NCBI GenBank assembly: GCA_020439925.1
Contig: JAGRPC010000142.1
Location: 325-40,429 of the forward strand
Reading direction: 5' to 3'
Length of the DNA stretch: 40,105 nucleotides
Source: Verrucomicrobiia bacterium
GTDB taxonomy: Bacteria > Verrucomicrobiota > Verrucomicrobiia > Verrucomicrobiales > DEV007
How positions within the stretch are numbered: the stretch's first letter is position 1; each line of letters starts with the position of its first letter. The position numbers and the translations under genes are program-made. Shown here one piece after another: positions 34,462 through 40,105 of the stretch. A model generated the notes under the pieces. That model was not told the DNA's origin and ran no database searches. It saw only the letters and a list, made by a program, of their open reading frames with translations.

Positions 34462-35991
34462 ATGACGTCCGGATCACCTCTCCCCGATTTCCTCCGTTCG
34501 GCGGCAGCCCTGCTTGCCCGGGCGGAAGGTCATCGGGATGACGGGATCGCCTTGGAGTCGATCGCCGATTCGGCCAGCCAACCGTTTAATCTGGCCGTGG
34601 TGGGCAGGATGAAAGCGGGCAAATCGACCCTGATCAACGGCCTCATCGGTCGCTCTCTCGCCATCAGCGACGTGGAAGAGGCGACGGCCACACTCAATTG
34701 GATCTGCCACGGCTCAAGAATTCAGGAGAAAGAGTTCCGGGTTCAATGGAAGAGCGGCAAATCCGAGGCTAGGCCACTGAGCGACCTCGCCTTGTGGACG
34801 GGGAAAAGCCCGGAGGTTCTCGAGCGAGTCAGGCAAACCAGTTTCCTGAGTCTTTACGCCGACATTCCCAGTCTGGCACAAGTTCAGATCATCGATACTC
34901 CCGGCACGGGTAGCGCGGTTGATGAGCACGAAATCGCCCGGGAGTTTCTCAATCCCGAAACGATCTCGCGATCCATCGAGGAAGGGGGCAAGGCCGATGC
35001 CATCCTCTACGTGATACCGCCGGTGGGACGGGAGCAGGACGAAGAGACCCTGCAGGCCTTTTCCGGCTGTCGCCTTCCAAATTCCGGCCCCTACAACAGC
35101 CTTGCCGTTCTGCACAAGTGGGACGGACTGGAGGTGGATGATCCCAAGTCGCGAGCTCGCGAGAAGGGACTGCGCCTGCTGGAGCAATTGCAAGGATTGG
35201 TGGCCGATGTCATCCCCATCAGCGGTCCCTTGGCTCTCGCTGGGCGTGCAGCTCCAGATACTTTCTTTGCCGGGCTCATCGATGCGATGGCCGTCGAAGA
35301 AAGAGACCTTCGGCGAAAACTGAAGACAGCTGAGCGCTGGGACTCCGACCTTGGGTTGGCGTCCACCCGACAGAGCTTTTCCCTACCGTGGGCCAGTTTC
35401 CGGCTGCTGGTTCAAGTGTTGCACCGCGAGTCGATCACTGATCCCGAGAGGGCCCGCCAGAGGTGTCTGGAGGAGAGCGGCATCCTCGAACTGGAGCAGG
35501 CATTGCAAGACCGCTTCTTTTCCCGGCAGGCCATCCTCAAGCAGTGCCAGGTGCTGACGCGCGCGGGCTTCGTCCTCGACACGGCGCTGCGGAAGCTGGA
35601 TCAGGAAGCGAGACACGGAACGGCACCTATCGAAGCGACAGGCTTTCCATCCCATGACGAGATCATCGACTGCGACAGGCGATGGCAGGGCTTCCAGTGG
35701 AACCTGGAGGCGCTTCACCTGGATATCAGCGTCGCCGATGCCCTGAGGGATCGCACCGATTTGTTTCCCGTCAGTGACCATCAGACCATCCTCTCCCTCT
35801 GCAATCACCTCGCCTCCCTACGCAGCCGCCGCGATCTGGGCACCGCGAGGATGGTCTCGTTGACAGAGGTGGAACGATTGACAACCTATTATCGGGGGCG
35901 GGAAAACTTGTCGCGGAATCGGGATCGGCCGCTCCTCGCGCACGTGGTGGCGCGCCTCGAAGAAATCTACCAGATCCTCAAAAGCGCCTGA
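34462..35991 (+). CDS. Dynamin-like GTPase B
   Basis: 509 residues from the ATG at 34462, 4 bp after the first dynamin gene. G1 GRMKAGKS (48-55), G2 EEATATLNW, G3 DTPGTGS (145-151), and G4 HKWD (about 220) match dynamin-family GTPases. The helical C-terminal half has no membrane hairpin, so this is probably the soluble partner that assembles with GTPase A. In known bacterial pairs the second member nucleates or bridges the membrane-bound one. No frameshift or lost motif is seen. Confidence 0.82.
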   Translation: MTSGSPLPDFLRSAAALLARAEGHRDDGIALESIADSASQPFNLAVVGRMKAGKSTLINGLIGRSLAISDVEEATATLNWICHGSRIQEKEFRVQWKSGKSEARPLSDLALWTGKSPEVLERVRQTSFLSLYADIPSLAQVQIIDTPGTGSAVDEHEIAREFLNPETISRSIEEGGKADAILYVIPPVGREQDEETLQAFSGCRLPNSGPYNSLAVLHKWDGLEVDDPKSRAREKGLRLLEQLQGLVADVIPISGPLALAGRAAPDTFFAGLIDAMAVEERDLRRKLKTAERWDSDLGLASTRQSFSLPWASFRLLVQVLHRESITDPERARQRCLEESGILELEQALQDRFFSRQAILKQCQVLTRAGFVLDTALRKLDQEARHGTAPIEATGFPSHDEIIDCDRRWQGFQWNLEALHLDISVADALRDRTDLFPVSDHQTILSLCNHLASLRSRRDLGTARMVSLTEVERLTTYYRGRENLSRNRDRPLLAHVVARLEEIYQILKSA

Positions 35992-36002
35992 TTCAAATCA
36001 CG

Positions 36003-37664
36003 ATGAACACCGCGGGAATCGATTTCGGCACCTCCACCACCCTGGTCGCCTGCTGGAATGAAACGGATCGACGAGCTGATCTCGTCCACCTGGGCCGATC
36101 CGGGCCGGAGCTGCCGACCACCATCCATGTGGACAAGGCTCGCCAGATGCTCTTTGGAGACGATGCCGACGACCAGCTCGCCCTCGATCCCGGCGGGTAT
36201 CAACGGAGGATCAAGCTCGGGTTGGGAACCACCCGGAAATACCTGTTGAATGGCCACGAATTCTCGGCGGTCGATCTTTGTGCCAGGTTTCTGGAGCATG
36301 TCCGCCATCGCGTCGAGACGGAGCATCTCCATGGGAAGCTGGATCGAGCCGTGATCGCCGTCCCCGCCAAGTTCGGACCTGCCGCCAGACAGGATCTCGA
36401 GAACGCCGCAAGACAAGCCGGATTCACGAAATTCGAATTGATCGATGAACCCGTGGCGGCCGGGATCGCCTTTCTCGAGGAAAAGAAAGGGAGCGATCTC
36501 GGCAAGGAGATCCTCGTGTTCGACTGGGGTGGAGGGACCCTCGACATCGCCCTCGTCGAGCGAAAGGAAGACGAGTGGATCCTCAATCACGACCACCTCG
36601 AAGGCGATCCTGCCCTCGGAGGGGAAGATATCGACGACACTCTCATAGATGCTGTAAACAACCAGCTGGTGCGATCCGGCCAGCCATCGATCCTGGACGG
36701 AAATTCCCACGACTATCCGCAGATCTACCGCCGCGTGGTGGAGACGAAAAAGCTGCTGTCGAAGAAGGAGCAGCACTCCTTCAGCCACTCCAAGGAAACC
36801 TGCCGACTCTCCTTCGACTGCACACGGGAAGAGTTCGAGCATCTCATCGCCGGACAGGTCACCCGGGCCATGCAGTGTGTGACCCGATGGAAGGAGCGAG
36901 CCGGGGGAAAGGGCCAATCCATCCGGAACGTCCTGTTGATCGGTGGCACCAGCCAGATCCCGGTGGTTTCGAAGCACCTCCAAGATCTCGGCTTGAATCC
37001 GATCCCGTGGACCCACGGGATGCGAGCCGTCGCTATGGGGGCGGCTTTGCGGGCGAATCGTGAAAGGTCGGCGGTTGAGAAGGCGGAAAGTGGAGATACT
37101 GCCGCGATGATTGTAACTGGGCAAGCCTTTCTCGACGGAACCGGGGTGGACCGAAATCCCGAAGAAGCTTTTCGATGGTTTAAGAGAGCCGCTGAGGCTG
37201 GAAGCCCAGAGGGGATGTATATACTCTCAAAGCTCTATTTGTCGGGTAGAGGCACGAAATTGAACTATACCATGGCTAACCTCTGGCGTGAGAGAGCTGG
37301 AAAGGCAGGGCATGAATCAGCTAAAGGAGAATTGAAGATTCTTTCGAATGCCTATTGTTCGAAGCATGAGAACCCACAAAGAGAGAGGTCTCCATCAGTG
37401 AGATCAACTCAAAGTTTGAAGGATGAAACAATTTCAAAACCTAATCTTGCGCATAATGACTCTTCGAAAAACCAAAAGATAACTCAATCGAAAACTGCAA
37501 TTCAAGAGAATCGAAACAGTGGCGAGAAGACTGTCATGGTAGTTTTGGGAGTAGTTGGAATAGTCCTACTATGGGTCATCGGAGTGGGAACCTTCGGCCT
37601 CGGGATCCCGGTTGCCATTTTCGGAACATTGGCAATCCTGAAGGGATTGTCGAACATAAAGTAG
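36003..37664 (+). CDS. Hsp70 ATPase domain with Sel1 repeats and membrane tail (no substrate-binding domain)
   Basis: 553 residues. The actin-like ATPase core (1-355) is complete: phosphate-1 GIDFGTST (5-12), DEPVAAGIAFL, phosphate-2 FDWGGGTLDIAL, adenosine loop VLLIGGTSQIPVV. The usual beta-sandwich substrate-binding domain is absent. Instead come two Sel1-like repeats (about 360-440; EEAFRWFKRAAEAGSPEGMY), a polar linker (445-500), and one or two membrane helices (VMVVLGVVGIVLLWVIGVG). From about 37080 to the end, base composition drops sharply in GC. The Hsp70 would thus be membrane-held and would contact clients or the dynamins through the Sel1 repeats. Last gene of the operon, 11 bp after GTPase B. 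Confidence 0.88.
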   Translation: MNTAGIDFGTSTTLVACWNETDRRADLVHLGRSGPELPTTIHVDKARQMLFGDDADDQLALDPGGYQRRIKLGLGTTRKYLLNGHEFSAVDLCARFLEHVRHRVETEHLHGKLDRAVIAVPAKFGPAARQDLENAARQAGFTKFELIDEPVAAGIAFLEEKKGSDLGKEILVFDWGGGTLDIALVERKEDEWILNHDHLEGDPALGGEDIDDTLIDAVNNQLVRSGQPSILDGNSHDYPQIYRRVVETKKLLSKKEQHSFSHSKETCRLSFDCTREEFEHLIAGQVTRAMQCVTRWKERAGGKGQSIRNVLLIGGTSQIPVVSKHLQDLGLNPIPWTHGMRAVAMGAALRANRERSAVEKAESGDTAAMIVTGQAFLDGTGVDRNPEEAFRWFKRAAEAGSPEGMYILSKLYLSGRGTKLNYTMANLWRERAGKAGHESAKGELKILSNAYCSKHENPQRERSPSVRSTQSLKDETISKPNLAHNDSSKNQKITQSKTAIQENRNSGEKTVMVVLGVVGIVLLWVIGVGTFGLGIPVAIFGTLAILKGLSNIK

Positions 37665-37672
37665 ACACGGCG

Positions 37673-37689
37673 CAAGTGCTAATCACTTG
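37673..37689. terminator. Small hairpin after Hsp70 gene
   Basis: CAAGTG, loop CTAAT, CACTTG, starting 8 bp after the stop; no clear T-run. A weak terminator candidate for the operon. Confidence 0.35.
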
Positions 37690-37800
37690 TATAAGGGCTA
37701 CAATAGTATGCAATCTGATCGACCTCTATCTGATTACCCGAAACAAATAGCTTCAGATTGATTGTGAACGCGCGCGCAAGATCCAACAAACACCTAAAAG

Positions 37801-37825
37801 AAAAACCCCGCCCATTGGAGCGGGG
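37801..37825 (-). terminator. Rho-independent terminator of the DUF932 gene
   Basis: On the minus strand, GCCCCGC-type bases pair with GCGGGG (plus-strand CCCCGC 37806-37811 and GCGGGG 37820-37825, inner CC/GG), followed by TTTTT. It lies 18 bp beyond the minus-strand stop at 37843. Confidence 0.75.
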
Positions 37826-37842
37826 CCTCCTTCCCGGACCGG

Positions 37843-38619
37843 TCAGCTCAAGCCGACCAGTCCGTCGAACAGCCCGTGGAGGGCTTGGCTGCGCGCCACG
37901 AGGGCGTAGGGATTCCCGCCCTTCATCACCTCGGTGGCGGCGTTGAAGAGGCTCCAGGCGTTGCGGGGAACGAACTCCTCGTGCCGGGGCGTGCGCCACT
38001 CCTGCAGCACGTCGGGAATCTGGGTGGTCGTCAGTGCCCGGCAGTCCAGGGCACGCACGATCAGGTCGTGGGCACCACGGTCGTTCAGGCGGTGCTCGCG
38101 GTAGGCGCCGATCCGGCCGTCGATCTGGTGGAACTTGTCCCCCAGCTGCCCCACGGCCCGGGCGGTCAGGTGCTTGAGGTCGCGCACGGCAAAGCGGGTG
38201 TGCTTCCGGCTGATCGCCACCTCTCCGCAGAAGCTGAGGTTGTCGCAGACGAAGACCCGCGTCCCGGCAACCAGTCCGGCAGGGTAACTCTTGTCGTGGC
38301 TGTTCCTCAGTCCCACCGTCCAGGTATAGTCCTTTTTGGCACCACCGGGAGTTTCCACGGCGAGGAGTCCAAAATAGCGGGATCCCTCGTGGGAAAGGGC
38401 ATGGGCTTCACCGGTGACCTGGAAGCCGGCGGCAAGCAACTGGGTCTCCACTTCGCAGACGAGGGCGGTGTGAGCCAGGGGATACCAGCTGGCAGTGCCA
38501 ATGGGCGTCTTCACCTCCGCAACGGCCTCACGGCTGACGGTGGTGGCTCCGCAGTGGAGCAGAAAGCCCTGGGGAGCCTTGGCTCTGCGGGCGGTGGGGA
38601 GTTCGAGCAATTCGTTCAT
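37843..38619 (-). CDS. DUF932 phage/plasmid-related protein
   Basis: 258 residues. VFVCDNLSFCGEVAISRKHT and the preceding LRNSHDKSYP segment are hallmark stretches of the DUF932 (plasmid/phage-like) family. HLTARAVGQL and VPRNAWSLFNAATEVMKG follow in the usual order. Members occur on phages, plasmids and integrative elements; the molecular role is not established. It lies downstream of the clamp-like gene on the same strand, with 137 bp containing a hairpin between them. A clear terminator follows. This supports the view that the right part of the window is element backbone rather than cargo. Confidence 0.82.
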   Translation of the reverse strand: MNELLELPTARRAKAPQGFLLHCGATTVSREAVAEVKTPIGTASWYPLAHTALVCEVETQLLAAGFQVTGEAHALSHEGSRYFGLLAVETPGGAKKDYTWTVGLRNSHDKSYPAGLVAGTRVFVCDNLSFCGEVAISRKHTRFAVRDLKHLTARAVGQLGDKFHQIDGRIGAYREHRLNDRGAHDLIVRALDCRALTTTQIPDVLQEWRTPRHEEFVPRNAWSLFNAATEVMKGGNPYALVARSQALHGLFDGLVGLS

Positions 38620-38679
38620 GGGTAGGGTGTGGTTTGGTTCTGTGTGTTTTGAGCCAGGGGCTCCAGTAGGAAGTTCGAG

Positions 38680-38720
38680 GCCCGGTTCATCCGCTGTCGG
38701 TGGGCAGCAGCGAACCGGGC
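38680..38720 (-). promoter_or_regulatory. Hairpin in the leader between clamp-like and DUF932 genes
   Basis: GCCCGGTTC (38680-38688) pairs perfectly with GAACCGGGC (38712-38720), with an inner GCTG/CAGC. No T-run on the minus strand. It may uncouple expression of the two genes or stabilise mRNA ends. Confidence 0.45.
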
Positions 38721-38756
38721 CGGTTTACAGGAAGCAGATCGCAGGAAAGGGAGGCG

Positions 38757-40105
38757 TTACAGCTCCACCTTTTGGAGGGTGCGGATGGTGGCACGGACCT
38801 GCCGGATCTCCCGTTCGGTGTTGCGTTGTTCGTTGCGTGCCTGCTTCAGGGTGTTGGACAGTTCTCCAAGTTCGGACTGGGCCATACGGAGGTATTCACG
38901 CACCTGCTGCAGGTTGGTGTTGGCCAGTTCAAGCGCAGGCAGTTCGGGGGCAGGCTCCCGGTGTGGAGTGGCATCGGCAGAAAGTCCGTTCGTATCCCCA
39001 GGGCGTGGGGGTTCTTCAGTAGATGGGGTAGGTTTCATAGTGGGTTCGGTTGATGTTGCAGGAGGGTGGTTTTCGATGGTTTCGCGGCTGGGTTCCTGGA
39101 CAGGCACTCGCACTGGCATGACAATGAGATCGCGCCGGGTCGAGCCCTCCTCTCGCAGTCGCAGCGGGGAGGTAGGATCTCCGAACTCGATGCGATTGAG
39201 ACCAAAGCCGAGAGCCTTGGCCAGGTAGTCCCGGTTCACGAAAACGGTGAGGGGTTTGCCGGTAAACGCGCCCTGGATGGGAACCACGGTGTAGGGATCC
39301 TCGTGACGACCACGGGCCAGCAGTTCGACGCGGTTCGCCGAGCAGTGCAGTCCCACGGGCTTGTTCTGGGTCTTCTCCCCGGGCAGGGCCTTCAGCACAC
39401 TTTCCATGTGTTTGAGCTCAGCAGGAGGCAGACAGAGGGCACCGGTAAAGGCATCCTCACCCGGCAGCACCTGCTTCCAGTTCGGATAGGTGCCGTCGAT
39501 GAGCTTGCCCGTGAGTCGCCAATGGTTCCCCGAGAGGCGGAAACACTCCGTCTCTATGGAGAGCTGCCAGTTCTCCTCCTCTCGCAGGGGTTTCCATTGG
39601 AAGAGGCGATGATGGGGAAGAATCACGTCTCCCTTCAGCGGCAGCGTCATCGAGTTCGAGCGATAGAGGTGTCTTCCGTCCGTGCCCACGAAGGTGTGGC
39701 CACCCTCGAACTTGACCCCCTGGATGACATGGCGTGTGGGATCTTCCGACACGCAGGCCATCGCCTCGAGAAGGGCCTCGCGGTCAGCGGAAGCCAACTT
39801 GAAGGGAGCCCTTACGATCGCCGGCGCGTGGGGGAATTCATCGAGGGGCAGGCTCGGCAGGGGCACGGAGAGGCTTGTGTCGCCTCGCTCGCGGACAAGG
39901 GTGACGGATTTCCCGGATTCCTGACGCAGGGTGACAAGATCCCCTCCCGCGCCATTCTTGATCGCTTCGCGAAGTTCAGCGAAGGAGACGAGAAAAGCGC
40001 CTTCCTGGGATTCCCCGTGTGCGGGGAGGTCGAGTTCGAGGTGGATGTCGAGATCGGTGGCGGAAAGGGTGGCGAGGTTCTTGCACGGAACGCAGGCAAT
40101 GTGAA
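38757..40105 (-). CDS. DNA polymerase III sliding-clamp (beta)-like protein, N-terminus beyond window
   Basis: At least 448 residues are visible; the frame is open to the right edge. Clamp-type blocks: NLATLSATDLDIHLE (domain I); EALLEAMACVSEDPTRHVIQ, TFVGTDGRHLYRS and KLIDGTYPNWKQVLP (domain II); VFVNRDYLAKAL, FGDPTSPLRL and IVMPVRV (domain III, the normal end of DnaN). After that it continues for about 115 residues: a Pro/Thr-rich linker and a coiled coil (about residues 390-448, NTNLQQVREYLRMAQ...). Clamps tether polymerases and repair proteins to DNA. A mobile-element paralog with its own C-terminal coiled coil could recruit an element-specific partner or interfere with the host clamp. 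Confidence 0.75.
   Translation of the reverse strand, partial: HIACVPCKNLATLSATDLDIHLELDLPAHGESQEGAFLVSFAELREAIKNGAGGDLVTLRQESGKSVTLVRERGDTSLSVPLPSLPLDEFPHAPAIVRAPFKLASADREALLEAMACVSEDPTRHVIQGVKFEGGHTFVGTDGRHLYRSNSMTLPLKGDVILPHHRLFQWKPLREEENWQLSIETECFRLSGNHWRLTGKLIDGTYPNWKQVLPGEDAFTGALCLPPAELKHMESVLKALPGEKTQNKPVGLHCSANRVELLARGRHEDPYTVVPIQGAFTGKPLTVFVNRDYLAKALGFGLNRIEFGDPTSPLRLREEGSTRRDLIVMPVRVPVQEPSRETIENHPPATSTEPTMKPTPSTEEPPRPGDTNGLSADATPHREPAPELPALELANTNLQQVREYLRMAQSELGELSNTLKQARNEQRNTEREIRQVRATIRTLQKVEL

Larger units (their letters stand above)
1016..40105. mobile_element. Integrated genomic island beginning at tRNA-Leu (right end outside window)
   Basis: A tyrosine recombinase lies directly beside a tRNA gene. 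It is followed by accessory functions only: restriction-modification, Argonaute, nucleases, DUF5131, DUF932, a clamp paralog, and secreted proteins without pathway partners. This is the classic organisation of an integrative element. I could not find a second copy of any tRNA-Leu segment in the window, so the att pair is undefined and the right boundary must lie beyond 40105. It may be a composite of several insertions rather than one element: gene spacing is loose in 2-14 kb and tight in 14-26 kb and 31-37 kb. Confidence 0.6.

Noticed and set aside
1-40105. CRISPR array or intact insertion sequence
   Set aside because: No regularly spaced repeats and no transposase frame with terminal inverted repeats were seen.

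Overview
The window is about 60 % GC with little or no Shine-Dalgarno sequence before most starts. It carries large secreted multidomain proteins (a subtilisin with GLUG-like repeats; a triple FGE/SUMF1 protein with MBG-like domains). This fits Verrucomicrobiota or a related PVC lineage best. That is an inference from style and gene content; no marker gene here proves it.

Layout. Positions 1-1015 are chromosomal housekeeping: lysA (cut by the left edge), sufU and tRNA-Leu(UAG), all on the minus strand. A tyrosine recombinase starts 107 bp from the 5' end of the tRNA, and everything to its right looks like an integrated island whose far end lies outside the window. From 2.2 to 14.2 kb the island carries loosely packed cargo: an uncharacterised protein, a secreted subtilase, a C39-like cysteine peptidase, a frameshifted HNH endonuclease, the giant FGE protein and a stand-alone SIR2-like protein. 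The gaps are long and hold small repeats and hairpins.

From 14.4 to 26.2 kb there is one tight five-gene plus-strand cassette: Type III Res, a zinc-ribbon protein, Type III Mod, a single-chain SIR2-APAZ-Argonaute, and a RelE-like/UvrD helicase fusion. The Mod/Argonaute gap is 3 bp and the Argonaute/helicase gap is 9 bp. I read this as a restriction-modification operon that has gained an NAD-depleting, nucleic-acid-guided abortive module. From 26.8 to 29.3 kb a DUF5131 protein lies between two small unknown genes, with strong hairpins.

From 29.3 to 37.7 kb lies the most unusual part. On the minus strand are an XRE regulator, a dual-specificity phosphatase and a PD-(D/E)XK nuclease. Diverging from them is a compact plus-strand operon: GrpE-like factor, C39-like papain-fold protein, two dynamin-like GTPases, and an Hsp70 ATPase domain that has lost its substrate-binding domain and ends in Sel1 repeats and membrane segments. 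A perfect palindrome lies between the XRE gene and the operon. The set looks like a chaperone-controlled, membrane-associated dynamin system, probably a defence or stress device.

From 37.8 kb to the right edge are plasmid/phage-type genes on the minus strand (DUF932 protein; a sliding-clamp-like protein with an added coiled coil). They suggest that the element has its own replication-related functions. No CRISPR array, rRNA or intact insertion sequence was seen.
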